DNA of 64,000 nucleotides from Pseudomonas sp. Choline-02u-1 (GCF_002836515.1 NZ_PJBC01000011.1:62001-126000), one strand, 5' to 3'. Counted from the stretch's first letter, positions 15,631 to 28,138 are shown. Notes: a model not told the origin generated them from the letters alone. Numbers and translations are program-made.

Positions 15631-15660
15631 AAAAAAAACCCGGACATTCCGGGTTTTTTA
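15631..15660. terminator. Bidirectional intrinsic terminator between bamE and ratB
   Basis: AAAAAACCCGGA, a short loop and TCCGGGTTTTTT form a stem with A-tracts and T-tracts on both strands, so it can stop bamE (+) and ratB (-). Confidence 0.85.
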
Positions 15661-15680
15661 TTGCCTGCCGTTTAGCCTGA

Positions 15681-15983
15681 TCAAATATTCCGTGCTTTTG
15701 CCTCGGCAGCCTTGGCCGCACGCAAACGTCGAACTTCTTTGGGGTCAGCCAGCAGCGGTCGATATATTTCGATCCGGTCACCCGCCTGCACAGCGCGAGA
15801 ATCCGCGTCAGTCACGACCTTGCCAAAAATCCCCAGTGGACACTCCGCCAGATTCAGCTCAGGAAATTCGGCCGCGATGCCCGATTCGTGCACGGCCGCC
15901 CGGACGGTGGCGCCTTCAGCCACGCTGATCGCACGCAAAACCTGCCGATCAACTGCCGCGTACACAACTTCTATGTCGATCAC
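15681..15983 (-). CDS. ratB: RnfH/RatB family ubiquitin-fold protein
   Basis: Small beta-grasp protein encoded beside RatA in gamma-proteobacteria; its biochemical role is unsettled. It has 100 residues with the family pattern IDIEVVYA...CPLGIFGKVV...GDRIEIYRPLLADPKE, and a Lys/Arg/Ala-rich tail. The start is GTG at 15983, 4 bp after the ratA stop; no ATG fits. It is probably translated together with ratA. Confidence 0.93.
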   Translation of the reverse strand: MIDIEVVYAAVDRQVLRAISVAEGATVRAAVHESGIAAEFPELNLAECPLGIFGKVVTDADSRAVQAGDRIEIYRPLLADPKEVRRLRAAKAAEAKARNI

Positions 15984-15987
15984 CGGC

Positions 15988-16422
15988 TCAACCGTGCATC
16001 TGCTTGGCGCGCTGGCAGAAAGCGTCCACCAATTGATTGGCCGCCTGATTGAACAATGGCCCCAACGTAGCGCGTACCAGCGGACCGGCGTAATCGAACG
16101 ACAGATCCAGACTGATCTTGCAGGCCTTTTCGTTCAGCGCCTTGAATACCCAGATGCCGTGCAACTGAGTGAACGGGCCTTCTTCAAGATTCATCTCGAT
16201 CGACTGCCCTGGCACCAGCGTATTGCGCGTGACGAAATGCTGGCTGAGGCCGCCTTTGGCCACACCGACACTGGCGCGCATTTGCTCCGGCGAGCTTTCC
16301 AGCACTTCTGCCTCCGAGCACCACGGCAAAAACTCCGGGTACCGCGCGACATCGTTGACCAGGTCGTAGAGAAATTGCGCCGGGTACGGCAGGAGCGCGG
16401 ATCGTTGGATATGTGTCGTCAT
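15988..16422 (-). CDS. ratA: RatA / coenzyme Q-binding START-domain protein
   Basis: The 144-residue protein is a single polyketide cyclase/START fold, with MTTHIQRSALLPYPAQFLYDLVNDV at the start and FLPWCSEAEVLE near 40. The family is described both as a ribosome-association inhibitor (RatA) and as a COQ10-like ubiquinone-binding protein. Sequence cannot choose between these. I start at MTTH (16422) rather than 10 codons upstream, because the longer form would overlap the upstream transporter gene and lacks conservation. It precedes ratB by 4 bp. Confidence 0.93.
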   Translation of the reverse strand: MTTHIQRSALLPYPAQFLYDLVNDVARYPEFLPWCSEAEVLESSPEQMRASVGVAKGGLSQHFVTRNTLVPGQSIEMNLEEGPFTQLHGIWVFKALNEKACKISLDLSFDYAGPLVRATLGPLFNQAANQLVDAFCQRAKQMHG

Positions 16423-16429
16423 GTAAGCG

Positions 16430-17833
16430 TTACTTCCAGAGCTGAGCGGCAAAGACTACAAGAATGCCGATAGGCGCCACGTAGCGCATCAGGAACAGGG
16501 ACAGGGCAAACAGAACCGGGTTGCGAATGGACAGTTCATCCCGCACCGCTTCACGCCCCATCACCCATCCCGCGAACAGCACGAAACACAAGCCACCGAG
16601 GGGCAACATGATCCGCGAGGTGAAGAAATCGATCACGCCGAAGAAATCCAGACCGCTCTGCGCGCCCCATTGGTAGAGGCTGAACATTCCGCCTTCGTTC
16701 ACGAAAAACTTGGCTTCCTTCCATATATTGAAAGAAAACACCGTGCCCAGACCGACGAACCAGCAGGTAAAGGCCAGGCAGAACGTGACCCAGGCGCGAC
16801 TGATTTTCGTGCGCTCGACCAGGTAAGCGACCATCGGCTCAAGCAGCGAAATCGCCGAACTCCACGCTGCCACCGCGACCAGTACAAAAAATACCACGCC
16901 CATCAACTGGCCGAAAACCACGTTGCCAAAGGCAAAGGGCAGACTGACAAACATCAGCCCCGGCCCCTCACTCGGGTTCAGGCCGGCTGCAAACACAATC
17001 GGAAACAATGCCAGACCAGCAACCAGCGACACGAACGTATCAAGCAACGCGACACCCACGACGGTACGCGACAGCGAGGTGTTCTTCGGCATGTAGGCGC
17101 CGTAGATCATGATCGAGCCGACACCGACGCTCAGCGAGAAGAACGCGTGGCCCATCGCCGGCAGCAAGCCATCCAGAACTTTCTCCGGATGGAAGTCGAA
17201 CATGAAATGCACGCCCTCCATGAAATGCCCGGTGGTCATGCTGTAGCCCAGCAGCACCAGAATCATTACGAACAACAGCGGCATCATGATCCGCAGGCTG
17301 CGTTCCAGGCCGGCAACCACGCCCCTGGCGATGACGAACGCCGACAGCAGCATGAAAATCGTGTGCCAAAGTGTCAGCCGCCATGGATCGGCAATGACAT
17401 TGCCGAAATACGCGCCAACCTGATCAGGTGTCGCGCCCTGGAAATCACCGCGCCCCATGTCGACGATGTAATCCAGCGACCAGCCGCCGACCACACTATA
17501 GAAAGACAGAATCAGCAACGCCGTGATCATCCCGGCGAAGGCGCCCCACGACCACTTGGGCGAATGCCCGGCTTCCAGCGCCAGCACCTTCAAGGCGTTC
17601 GCCGGACTTTGCCGGGCGCGCCGGCCGATCAGGGTTTCAGCGAGCATCACCGGCACGCCGATCAGCGCGATACACGCCAGAAACATCAGCACGAAGGCAC
17701 CGCCACCGTAGACCCCGACCATGTAGGGGAATTTCCAGATACTACCCAGTCCCACGGCCGAACCGGTCGCGGCGAGTATGAATACCCAGCGGCTAGCCCA
17801 ACTGCCGTGGACAGAAACCTTGTCTGTCGACAT
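16430..17833 (-). CDS. Sodium-dependent transporter of the NSS (SNF) family
   Basis: Na+-coupled symporter, probably for an amino acid or similar small molecule. The 467 residues carry about 11-12 membrane segments. The family N-terminus is clear, with WASRWVFILAATGSAVGLGSIWKFPYMVG at about 12-40 holding the unwound TM1 sodium/substrate site. It lies just upstream of ratA (7-bp gap), so co-transcription is possible. As I recall, ratA and smpB are direct neighbours in P. aeruginosa, making this an inserted gene. Substrate not predictable. Confidence 0.93.
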   Translation of the reverse strand: MSTDKVSVHGSWASRWVFILAATGSAVGLGSIWKFPYMVGVYGGGAFVLMFLACIALIGVPVMLAETLIGRRARQSPANALKVLALEAGHSPKWSWGAFAGMITALLILSFYSVVGGWSLDYIVDMGRGDFQGATPDQVGAYFGNVIADPWRLTLWHTIFMLLSAFVIARGVVAGLERSLRIMMPLLFVMILVLLGYSMTTGHFMEGVHFMFDFHPEKVLDGLLPAMGHAFFSLSVGVGSIMIYGAYMPKNTSLSRTVVGVALLDTFVSLVAGLALFPIVFAAGLNPSEGPGLMFVSLPFAFGNVVFGQLMGVVFFVLVAVAAWSSAISLLEPMVAYLVERTKISRAWVTFCLAFTCWFVGLGTVFSFNIWKEAKFFVNEGGMFSLYQWGAQSGLDFFGVIDFFTSRIMLPLGGLCFVLFAGWVMGREAVRDELSIRNPVLFALSLFLMRYVAPIGILVVFAAQLWK

Positions 17834-17952
17834 CGTTTATCACGCCCAAGCGTTAGAAAAAGAGGCCGCATTGTCCGGGATTCACTCAACCTGCTCAAGC
17901 ACGCAGCAACACCGTAGCCGACAGCCGAACAACTCCATATAATGCCGCCCCT

Positions 17953-18435
17953 ATGGCTAAACAGAAGAAACACCCAACAGGGACCATCGCGCAGAACAAA
18001 AAGGCGCGACACGATTACTTCATCGAGCACAAGTTCGAGGCCGGTCTGGTCCTGGCCGGCTGGGAAGTAAAAAGTCTGCGGGCGAGCAAGCTGCAACTGG
18101 TCGACAGCTATGTGCTGCTCAAGGACGGCGAAGCTTGGTTGCTCGGCAGCCACATCACGCCGCTGATGACCGCGAGCACTCACGTCATCGCCGACCCGGT
18201 GCGCACACGTAAACTGCTGCTCAACCGCCGCGAGCTGGACAAGCTTGCCGCCGCCGTGCAGCAGAAGGGTTACGCCTGCGTCTGCCTGTCCTGGTACTGG
18301 AGCAAGCACATGGTCAAGTGCGAGATTGCTCTGGGCAAGGGCAAGAAGGAATACGACAAGCGTGACACCGAGCGCGAGCGCGACGCCGGTCGTGAGTTGC
18401 AGCGTGCGGTGCGCAACAAGGGCAAGGAAGACTGA
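17953..18435 (+). CDS. smpB: SsrA-binding protein SmpB
   Basis: Binds tmRNA and delivers it to stalled ribosomes for trans-translation. The 160-residue length is standard. Features are [24 protein letters not shown] near the start, GWEVKSLR near 36, and a basic Lys/Arg-rich tail after [10 protein letters not shown] that folds into the empty mRNA channel. Its RNA partner ssrA is about 9.7 kb downstream in this window. It is divergent from the NSS transporter. Confidence 0.97.
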   Translation: MAKQKKHPTGTIAQNKKARHDYFIEHKFEAGLVLAGWEVKSLRASKLQLVDSYVLLKDGEAWLLGSHITPLMTASTHVIADPVRTRKLLLNRRELDKLAAAVQQKGYACVCLSWYWSKHMVKCEIALGKGKKEYDKRDTERERDAGRELQRAVRNKGKED

Positions 18436-18449
18436 CTTCCCCCCCCTTG

Positions 18450-18532
18450 AAAGCAAAGATCGCAGCCTGTGGCACCTCCTACAGGGAAATATTCCCGTGC
18501 AGGAGCTGCCGCAGGCTGCGATCTTTTGCTTT
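18450..18532. repeat. REP pair (GATCGCAGCC type) between smpB and lldR
   Basis: An imperfect inverted repeat runs from AAAGCAAAGATCGCAGCC to GGCTGCGATCTTTTGCTTT, enclosing GCAGGAGCTGCC. Related copies lie at 51160-51195 and 57434-57494. Sitting between convergent smpB and lldR, it can act as a bidirectional terminator. Confidence 0.85.
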
Positions 18533-18538
18533 ATAAAA

Positions 18539-19306
18539 TCACATCCCCTTGCGCCGCTCCGCACGCGCCATGCGCTGCACCTCCTGACGCACCTCTTCCA
18601 GCACTTCCTGCACATACAGAATGTGTCGGCTGGACACTTCCCGCGCCTGCTCGGCACGCCCTTCGATAATCGCCAGATACAATTCCCGATGCTGTGAGAT
18701 CAGCATGTCGCGGGTTTCCGCACGCTGTTTGTACATGCCGCCAATGTTGGTCACGACGTTACGCTTGAGCAGATCGAACAACCCGCGAATGGTATGCAGC
18801 AGTACGGCGTTGTGGCTCGCCTCGGCAATCGCCAGATGAAATTTTGCATCGGCGGCGCCCTCCTCCGCTCGACTGACTTCCTCGTGCCGCGAATAGCAAT
18901 CCTGCAGCTCCTCGAACGCGGCGGTCAGGCGCTCGCGATCCACATCGGTGGCGCGCAATGCAGCGTAATAAGCGCACGATGCTTCCAAAGTGTGCCGAAA
19001 CTCCAACAAATCCCGCTGCGCCTCGGGGTTACTTTCGAGCAGTTGCAACAGCGGATCGCTGAACGTCGACCCCAGGCTTTCGACCACATAGTTGCCGCCG
19101 CCCTGACGGCTGACCAACAAGCCCTTGGCTGCGAGTTTCTGGATCGCTTCGCGCAGCGACGGACGTGATACGCCAAATTGCTCGGCCAGCGTACGCTCCG
19201 CCGGCAGCCGCTCGCCGGACTTCAGCGTGCCCTCGAGAATCATCCCCTCAAGCCGCTCGACGATGTCATCAGACAAACGGCGCGAACGTATCTGATCAAA
19301 CCCCAT
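18539..19306 (-). CDS. lldR: GntR/FadR-type lactate-responsive regulator LldR
   Basis: Repressor expected to leave its operator when lactate binds. The 255-residue protein has an N-terminal winged helix (RLPAERTLAEQFGVSRPSLREAI at about 33-55) and an all-helical FCD effector domain with EFRHTLEASCAYYAA and metal-binding His residues in FHLAIAEASHN and SQHRELYLAI. It is divergent from lldP. A TTGGT-N3-ACCAA palindrome of the family lies in the shared promoter region. The ATG follows GGAGAAATG. Confidence 0.93.
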   Translation of the reverse strand: MGFDQIRSRRLSDDIVERLEGMILEGTLKSGERLPAERTLAEQFGVSRPSLREAIQKLAAKGLLVSRQGGGNYVVESLGSTFSDPLLQLLESNPEAQRDLLEFRHTLEASCAYYAALRATDVDRERLTAAFEELQDCYSRHEEVSRAEEGAADAKFHLAIAEASHNAVLLHTIRGLFDLLKRNVVTNIGGMYKQRAETRDMLISQHRELYLAIIEGRAEQAREVSSRHILYVQEVLEEVRQEVQRMARAERRKGM

Positions 19307-19500
19307 AACTCATTTCTCCACGATCCCGACCGCTCGCCGGGCTCTCTATTCTGGCCTATCGGCGCCCTGCCGGCACCTGGCAGACATCATTTGCCGAAAG
19401 CGGAACAGATGACCTCAGCACTGCATGTTCGACAAAAGTTTTAGAGCGGCAAATTGACACACCGTCATCAAGGCTTTTACCCTAGCCAACAGCGATTGTA

Positions 19501-19517
19501 AATTGGTCTTACCAATT
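19501..19517. promoter_or_regulatory. LldR operator
   Basis: AATTGGTCTTACCAATT is a 7+3+7 inverted repeat containing the TTGGT-N3-ACCAA motif known for LldR/PdhR-type regulators. It lies 52 bp before the lldP ATG. In the rest of the 263-bp lldR-lldP gap I see no second full copy. Confidence 0.8.
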
Positions 19518-19569
19518 ATCCAAGAACGCTGACAGTGCCTGACCAACAACAATTAGGGGCCACCCCACT

Positions 19570-21264
19570 ATGCAAACCTGGCAACAGCTCTACAGCCCGC
19601 TCGGCAGTCTCGGCGTCTCCGCACTCGCGGCCGTCATTCCTATCGTGTTCTTCTTTCTCGCCCTGGCGGTGTTTCGCCTCAAAGGCCATGTCGCGGGCAG
19701 CATCACGCTGGCACTGTCGATTGCCGTGGCGATCTTCGCCTTCCAGATGCCCGTGGACATGGCTTTCGCCGCCGCCGGATATGGCTTCGCTTATGGTCTG
19801 TGGCCGATTGCCTGGATCATTGTCGCAGCGGTGTTCCTCTACAAACTGACGGTGAAAAGCGGTCAGTTCGAGGTCATCCGCAGCTCGGTCCTGTCGATCA
19901 CCGATGACCAGCGCCTGCAGGTGTTGCTGATCGGTTTCTGCTTCGGCGCATTTCTGGAAGGTGCCGCCGGTTTCGGCGCGCCAGTGGCAATTACTGCCGC
20001 ACTGCTGGTAGGACTGGGCTTCAATCCGCTGTACGCCGCCGGCCTGTGCCTGATCGCCAACACTGCACCGGTAGCCTTCGGCGCCCTGGGGATTCCGATC
20101 ATCGTCGCCGGCCAGGTCACCGGCATCGACGCCTTCAAGATCGGCGCCATGACCGGTCGGCAATTGCCGCTGCTGTCGCTGTTCGTGCCGTTCTGGCTGG
20201 TGTTCATGATGGACGGCTTGCGTGGTGTTCGCGAAACCTGGCCAGCCGCGCTGGTGGCAGGTTTGAGCTTCGCCATCACCCAATACTTCACCTCGAATTT
20301 CATCGGCCCGGAACTGCCGGACATCACCTCGGCACTGGCCAGCCTGATTTCCCTGACCCTGTTCCTGAAAATCTGGCAGCCAAAACGTGCAGCCGGCCAA
20401 CACATCGCCGGCGCCGTTTCTGCTTCGGTGGTGAGCGCCAGCGTCGGCGGTTTCGGTCAGAAGCGCACTACTGTGGCTTCGCCTTACAGCCTCGGGGAAA
20501 TTTTCAAGGCCTGGTCGCCCTTCCTGATCCTCACCGTACTGGTGACGATCTGGACGCTGAAGCCTTTCAAAGCGATGTTTGCTAGCGGTGGCTCGATGTA
20601 CAGCTGGGTGTTCAACTTCGCGATTCCGCACCTTGATCAATTGGTGATCAAGACTGCGCCGATCGTGGCCAATCCAACGGCCATTCCAGCGGTATTCAAA
20701 CTCGACCCGATTTCCGCCACCGGCACGGCGATTTTCTTCTCTGCGCTGATTTCGATGCTGGTGCTGAAGATCAATTTCAAAACTGGTCTGACCACTTTGA
20801 AAGAGACCTTCTACGAGCTGCGCTGGCCAATCCTGTCGATCGGCATGGTGCTGGCGTTCGCCTTCGTCACCAATTACTCCGGCATGTCCTCGACCATGGC
20901 CCTGGTGCTGGCGGGTACTGGCGCGGCGTTCCCGTTCTTCTCGCCGTTCCTCGGTTGGCTGGGCGTGTTCCTCACAGGTTCCGATACTTCGTCGAACGCG
21001 CTGTTCAGTTCGTTGCAAGCGACCACTGCGCACCAGATCGGCGTCAACGACACCCTGCTGGTGGCGGCCAATACCAGTGGCGGCGTGACCGGCAAGATGA
21101 TCTCGCCGCAATCGATCGCCGTGGCCTGCGCCGCGACCGGGCTGGTGGGCAAGGAATCGGATCTGTTCCGCTTCACCCTCAAGCACAGCCTATTCTTTGC
21201 AACGATTGTCGGCTTGATCACCTTGGCTCAGGCCTACTGGTTCACCGGCATGCTGGTGCATTAA
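19570..21264 (+). CDS. lldP: L-lactate permease LldP
   Basis: Inner-membrane lactate importer of the LctP family. The 564-residue protein has about 13 hydrophobic segments. Family motifs include [17 protein letters not shown] near 119-135 and a conserved [29 protein letters not shown] region near 437-465, with [17 protein letters not shown] after it. It is the first gene after the LldR operator and is followed by lutABC-dld on the same strand. Confidence 0.96.
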   Translation: MQTWQQLYSPLGSLGVSALAAVIPIVFFFLALAVFRLKGHVAGSITLALSIAVAIFAFQMPVDMAFAAAGYGFAYGLWPIAWIIVAAVFLYKLTVKSGQFEVIRSSVLSITDDQRLQVLLIGFCFGAFLEGAAGFGAPVAITAALLVGLGFNPLYAAGLCLIANTAPVAFGALGIPIIVAGQVTGIDAFKIGAMTGRQLPLLSLFVPFWLVFMMDGLRGVRETWPAALVAGLSFAITQYFTSNFIGPELPDITSALASLISLTLFLKIWQPKRAAGQHIAGAVSASVVSASVGGFGQKRTTVASPYSLGEIFKAWSPFLILTVLVTIWTLKPFKAMFASGGSMYSWVFNFAIPHLDQLVIKTAPIVANPTAIPAVFKLDPISATGTAIFFSALISMLVLKINFKTGLTTLKETFYELRWPILSIGMVLAFAFVTNYSGMSSTMALVLAGTGAAFPFFSPFLGWLGVFLTGSDTSSNALFSSLQATTAHQIGVNDTLLVAANTSGGVTGKMISPQSIAVACAATGLVGKESDLFRFTLKHSLFFATIVGLITLAQAYWFTGMLVH

Positions 21265-21289
21265 GCCTACAAGCAACACAGCAATAACC

Positions 21290-21313
21290 GACGCCGGCCC
21301 GTGATCCGGCGTC
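21290..21313 (+). terminator. Hairpin between lldP and lutA
   Basis: GACGCCGG and CCGGCGTC are separated by eight bases, with no T-run. It may partly separate permease and enzyme expression, or stabilise the lldP mRNA end. The remaining gap to lutA has no other visible signal. Confidence 0.4.
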
Positions 21314-21413
21314 AGCCATTCACCACCGGGTCTGTAAGGCTGTTGAAAGCAATGCGCTTTATATTCAGCAGCCGCAGCAGACGGATAACCGGGCCCACCC
21401 GGAGACACGCCTG

Positions 21414-22238
21414 ATGAGCGAGCTTTTTTACAACGCTGTGCCGAACGCGACCCGCGTGGCGCCGCCACTGCCCGAACCTCGGCAATATCCCAGCGAGAAA
21501 CCGTCGCGGGTCTACCTGTTCGGCACGTGTGTGGTCGATTTGTTCTACCCCGAAGCCGGGATGGACGCGATACACCTGCTAGAGCGCGAAGGGATCCGGG
21601 TCGAGTATCCGCAAGGGCAGAGTTGCTGCGGCCAACCGGCCTACACCTCGGGTTACACCGAGCAGGCGCGGACGGTAGCGCGCTCGCAACTGGCGCTGTT
21701 TGCCGGGGATTATCCGGTGGTGGTGCCATCAGGTTCCTGCGCCGGCATGCTGCGTGAGCATTACGCCGACTTGTTCAAGGACGAGCCGGAAACGCTGAAA
21801 CAGGTGCAAGCCCTTGCGGCTCGCACTTATGAATTGGCCGAGTTTCTGCTGTTCGTCTGCAAGGTGCAGCTCAAGGACAGCGGCGAACCGGTGAAGGTCG
21901 CGCTGCACACCTCTTGTTCGGCACGCCGCGAAATGAACACCCACCTGCACGGCCGCGAGTTGTTGGCGCAGTTGAGCAATGTGGAACGGGTCAATCACGA
22001 CCACGAAAGCGAATGCTGTGGCTTCGGTGGGACATTCAGCGTCCGTATGCCAGACATTTCCGGCGCGATGGTGGCTGACAAGACCCGGGCCTTGAAGCAG
22101 TCCGGCGCGCACAAGGTGTTGAGTGCCGACTGCGGCTGTTTGATGAACATCAACGGCGCATTGGAGAAACAAAAAGAAGCGCTGCGCGGGCAACATCTCG
22201 CCAGCTTTCTCTGGCAGCGAACCGGAGGTGCGCAATGA
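21414..22238 (+). CDS. lutA: L-lactate oxidation iron-sulfur protein LutA (LldE)
   Basis: Subunit of the LutABC complex that oxidises L-lactate to pyruvate. The 274-residue protein carries two CCG domains, with CCGQPAYTSGY near residue 71 and CCGFGGTFSV near 201, of the heterodisulfide-reductase B type that holds Fe-S clusters. Its stop overlaps the lutB start (ATGA, 22235-22238), so the two are translationally coupled. Confidence 0.94.
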   Translation: MSELFYNAVPNATRVAPPLPEPRQYPSEKPSRVYLFGTCVVDLFYPEAGMDAIHLLEREGIRVEYPQGQSCCGQPAYTSGYTEQARTVARSQLALFAGDYPVVVPSGSCAGMLREHYADLFKDEPETLKQVQALAARTYELAEFLLFVCKVQLKDSGEPVKVALHTSCSARREMNTHLHGRELLAQLSNVERVNHDHESECCGFGGTFSVRMPDISGAMVADKTRALKQSGAHKVLSADCGCLMNINGALEKQKEALRGQHLASFLWQRTGGAQ

Positions 22239-23692
22239 GCATCTCGACGATTATTCCTACGGTCGCCGTAGAAGAAGATTTCCGCACCCGGGCACACAAT
22301 GCCCTGGGTGATCAGCAGCTGCGGAATAACTTCCGCACTGCCATGGATTCACTGATGACCAAGCGGGCAGCGGCTTTCAGCGATGCCCACGAAAGAGAAC
22401 ACTTGCGCGCACTGGGCAATTCGATCAAGGCCCGCGCGCTGTCCAAGTTGCCCGACCTGCTCGAGCAACTGGAACAGAACCTGATCCGCAACGGTGTGAC
22501 AGTGCACTGGGCGGAAACGGTGGACGAGGCCAATGGCATCGTCTTATCGATCATCCGCGCTCACGAGGCGCGGCAAGTGATCAAGGGCAAATCGATGGTC
22601 AGCGAAGAGATGGAGATGAACCATTTCCTCGAGGCTCGGGACATTGAATGTCTGGAGTCCGACATGGGGGAGTACATCGTCCAGCTCGACCACGAGAAGC
22701 CTTCACACATCATTATGCCGGCGATCCACAAGAATGCCGGTCAGGTCGCGTCCTTGTTCCACGACAAACTTGGCGTGGAATATACCAAGGACGTTGACCA
22801 ACTCATTCAGATCGGTCGCCGGGTCCTGCGGCAGAAATTCTTCGAAGCCGACATTGGCGTTTCCGGCGTCAACTTCGCCGTGGCCGAAACCGGCACCCTG
22901 CTGCTGGTGGAAAACGAAGGCAACGGGCGCATGACCACCACCGTCCCGCCGGTGCATATCGCCGTCACCGGCATCGAAAAAGTCGTGGAAAACCTGCGCG
23001 ACGTGGTGCCGCTGCTGTCACTGCTGACGCGCTCGGCGCTGGGCATTCCGATCACCACTTACGTCAACATGATCTCTGGCCCGCGCAAGGAACATGAACT
23101 CGACGGCCCGCAGGAAGTGCATCTGGTGTTGCTCGACAACGGTCGCAGCCAAGCCTTCGCCGACAGCGAATTGCGCCAGACCCTGAACTGCATCCGCTGC
23201 GGCGCCTGTATGAATCATTGCCCGGTGTACACCCGCGTCGGGGGCCACACCTATGGCGAGGTCTATCCGGGCCCGATCGGCAAAATCATCACCCCGCACA
23301 TGGTCGGTCTGGCGAAAGTCCCCGATCACCCGAGCGCTTCGTCACTGTGCGGCGCCTGCGGTGAAGTGTGCCCGGTGAAGATCCCGATCCCCGCGATCCT
23401 GCGGCGATTACGCGAAGAAAACGTCAAAGCTCCAGACGCACCGAATCAGGTAATGCGCGGCCAGGGCAGCAAGTATTCGCGCAAGGAACGCTTGATCTGG
23501 AACGCCTGGGCGAAACTCAACAGCTCGCCGACGCTGTACCGCTTGTTCGCTTTTTTCGCCACCCGGCTGCGTGCCCTCACTCCGAGCAAGGTCGGCCCGT
23601 GGACGCAAAATCACAGCGCCCCAAAACCGGCCGCGCGTTCGTTGCATGACATGGCCCGCGAGCATTTGGGCAAACAGGGAGATCATCGATGA
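22235..23692 (+). CDS. lutB: L-lactate oxidation iron-sulfur protein LutB (LldF)
   Basis: Electron-transfer subunit of LutABC. The 485-residue protein has an N-terminal LUD domain (about 70-295) and a 4Fe-4S ferredoxin module with CIRCGACMNHCPVY near 319 and CGACGEVCPVKI near 372. A C-terminal LutB/DUF3390-like tail follows. It overlaps lutA and lutC by 4 bp each, indicating one operon. Confidence 0.94.
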   Translation: MSISTIIPTVAVEEDFRTRAHNALGDQQLRNNFRTAMDSLMTKRAAAFSDAHEREHLRALGNSIKARALSKLPDLLEQLEQNLIRNGVTVHWAETVDEANGIVLSIIRAHEARQVIKGKSMVSEEMEMNHFLEARDIECLESDMGEYIVQLDHEKPSHIIMPAIHKNAGQVASLFHDKLGVEYTKDVDQLIQIGRRVLRQKFFEADIGVSGVNFAVAETGTLLLVENEGNGRMTTTVPPVHIAVTGIEKVVENLRDVVPLLSLLTRSALGIPITTYVNMISGPRKEHELDGPQEVHLVLLDNGRSQAFADSELRQTLNCIRCGACMNHCPVYTRVGGHTYGEVYPGPIGKIITPHMVGLAKVPDHPSASSLCGACGEVCPVKIPIPAILRRLREENVKAPDAPNQVMRGQGSKYSRKERLIWNAWAKLNSSPTLYRLFAFFATRLRALTPSKVGPWTQNHSAPKPAARSLHDMAREHLGKQGDHR

Positions 23693-24356
23693 GCGCCAAG
23701 CAAAATATCCTCGGCAAACTGCGGAAAAGTCTGACCGGCACTACGCCAATCGCCGACAACTTCGATGTCGATCTGGTCACCCAGCCCTACACCTACAGCC
23801 CCGAGCAACGCATCCCGCAACTGCGCAAACTGATGGAAGCGGTACACACCGAAATCCACCTGACCTCGGGCGCCGAGTGGCCGGGTTTACTTGCGCAACT
23901 GCTGCGTGACCGCCAGTTGCCGAGCCTGCTGATCGCACCGGCCACGCCGCATGGGCAGCGCATCACACAACACTGGGCGAATAATCCCGACCTGCCAGCA
24001 CTGAAATCCTACGACCGACCGATGGAAGAGTGGAAAGCCGAGCTGTTCAACGACACCCCCGCCAGTCTCACCGGCACTCTCGGTGCGATCGCCGCCACCG
24101 GCAGCCTGATTATCTGGCCCACTCGCGAAGAGCCACGCTTGATGAGCCTGGTGCCGCCGGTGCATTTCGCCCTGCTCAAAGCCAGCGAAATCCGCGACAA
24201 CTTCTATCAAGTGCAACAGGAATTCGAATGGGCGCAAGGCATGCCGACCAATGCGCTGCTGGTCTCCGGCCCGTCGAAAACCGCCGATATTGAACAGGTC
24301 CTCGCCTATGGCGCGCATGGCCCGAAAGATCTGGTCGTGCTGATTCTGGAGGATCA

Positions 24357-24360
<4 letters not shown>
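23689..24360 (+). CDS. lutC: L-lactate oxidation protein LutC (LldG)
   Basis: Third member of the lactate-utilisation set. The 223-residue protein has a LUD domain over most of its length, with a conserved GTLGAIAATGSLIIWPTREEPR near 128-149 and SLVPPVHFALL after it. It overlaps lutB upstream and dld downstream by 4 bp each. Confidence 0.93.
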
Positions 24361-27188
<2,828 letters not shown>

Positions 27189-27213
27189 GCGAGGCGGTAG
27201 TCCACTGCACATG

Positions 27214-27232
27214 CCCCGGACCATTCGGGGCC
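27214..27232 (+). terminator. GC-rich hairpin after dld
   Basis: GCCCCG and CGGGGC flank a seven-base loop 26 bp after the dld stop. There is no T-run, so this is a possible end of the lactate operon transcript. Confidence 0.4.
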
Positions 27233-27279
27233 TGTTCAACGGTCAGCGAAGTCTGAACCCTCAGTTCAAGGAGATACAC

Positions 27280-27561
27280 ATGAACCGCTCTGTAATGTTA
27301 GGTCTGTTTGTCACTGCCTCGATGATGGCGTCCACTTCGTTCGCCGCTGAAAAACCTGCCGATTTGTGCGATGCCAATCTGCAGAGAATCGATAGCGCCA
27401 AGACGCAATATCAGACGTCATCGGATCTGAATGCGCGCGTCTCGGCCAGTGTCAGCAAAGCTCGCGCGCTGAAAGCACAAGGCAAGATTGACGACTGCCT
27501 CGCTGAAACCCAACAAACCCTGCTGGACATCCAGAACGCTACCGGTGACACCAAAAAATGA
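27280..27561 (+). CDS. Small exported protein, paralogue 1 (function unknown)
   Basis: A 93-residue protein with a cleavable signal (about 22 residues, ending TSFAAEK). The mature part has two cysteines (DLCDAN and DDCLAE) that could form a disulfide, and one amphipathic helical stretch between them. The start is set by AAGGAGATACAC before the ATG. It resembles the next gene (27768-28043) in signal peptide, Cys spacing and ribosome-binding leader, so the two are tandem duplicates. I do not recognise the family; a periplasmic location is inferred. Confidence 0.8.
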   Translation: MNRSVMLGLFVTASMMASTSFAAEKPADLCDANLQRIDSAKTQYQTSSDLNARVSASVSKARALKAQGKIDDCLAETQQTLLDIQNATGDTKK

Positions 27562-27767
27562 TTCATGCGCCGACCTGTTACAGGTCGGCTGCATCGGCAC
27601 CTGGCCGACCGATCTGGCCATTTGATATTCGTTGCAAATAAAACCGAATTCCTGCGCAGCGAAGCGGTCAACCAGACAGGTCCTATACTGACCTCGCTTG
27701 TCTTGACCTCGGCATCGCGGCCAGACCGTCCGGCAGCACCGAGCCCCCATCGTTCAAGGAGATACCC

Positions 27768-28043
27768 ATGAAGCATTCTGCAATTGCTGGATTGTTTATC
27801 ACTGGTGCACTTCTGGCCTCGCCGGTGTTCGCGGCGGACAAAGACCTCTGTGCCGGGAATCTTCAAAGCATCAAAGACTTCGTCACCAGCCAGCCGTCCC
27901 TTCCTGAAAGCTCCATGAATAACATCAAGGAAGCACAGGAAAAAGCCACTGCGGCCCAGGCGTCCGGCAACGACAAGGATTGCATCGAGATCACCAACGG
28001 CATCATCAGCAAGATGCAGATCCGTAACCCGACGCGTAACTGA
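27768..28043 (+). CDS. Small exported protein, paralogue 2 (function unknown)
   Basis: A 91-residue protein with a signal peptide (about 22 residues, ending SPVFAADK). The mature domain of about 69 residues has DLCAGN near the start and KDCIEITNG near the end, the same two-Cys layout as the gene 206 bp upstream. Both share the leader TTCAAGGAGATAC before the ATG. The 206-bp gap has its own hairpin (CCGACCTG-TTA-CAGGTCGG, 27572-27590), so each may be a separate transcript. Function unknown. Confidence 0.8.
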   Translation: MKHSAIAGLFITGALLASPVFAADKDLCAGNLQSIKDFVTSQPSLPESSMNNIKEAQEKATAAQASGNDKDCIEITNGIISKMQIRNPTRN

Positions 28044-28051
28044 TGTCCCAA

Positions 28052-28088
28052 AGGCCAACCTGCGGGTTGGCCTGCAACCCTTTTTGAC
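28052..28088 (+). terminator. Terminator after the second small exported protein
   Basis: GGCCAACC-TGC-GGGTTGGCC is followed after a few bases by TTTTTG, just before ssrA. Confidence 0.65.
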
Positions 28089-28138
28089 GTACACTGTGCA
28101 CGCTTGTTGCCCGAACAGATTCACCGGGCAATGAGTTC

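Noticed and set aside
19516..21186. Long minus-strand ORF opposite lldP
   Set aside because: Antisense to a clear 564-residue permease; the product is Arg/His/Gln-rich nonsense.
28084..28112. Sigma-70 promoter for ssrA
   Set aside because: TTGACG is present, but no acceptable -10 hexamer lies 16-18 bp downstream, so no promoter is claimed.
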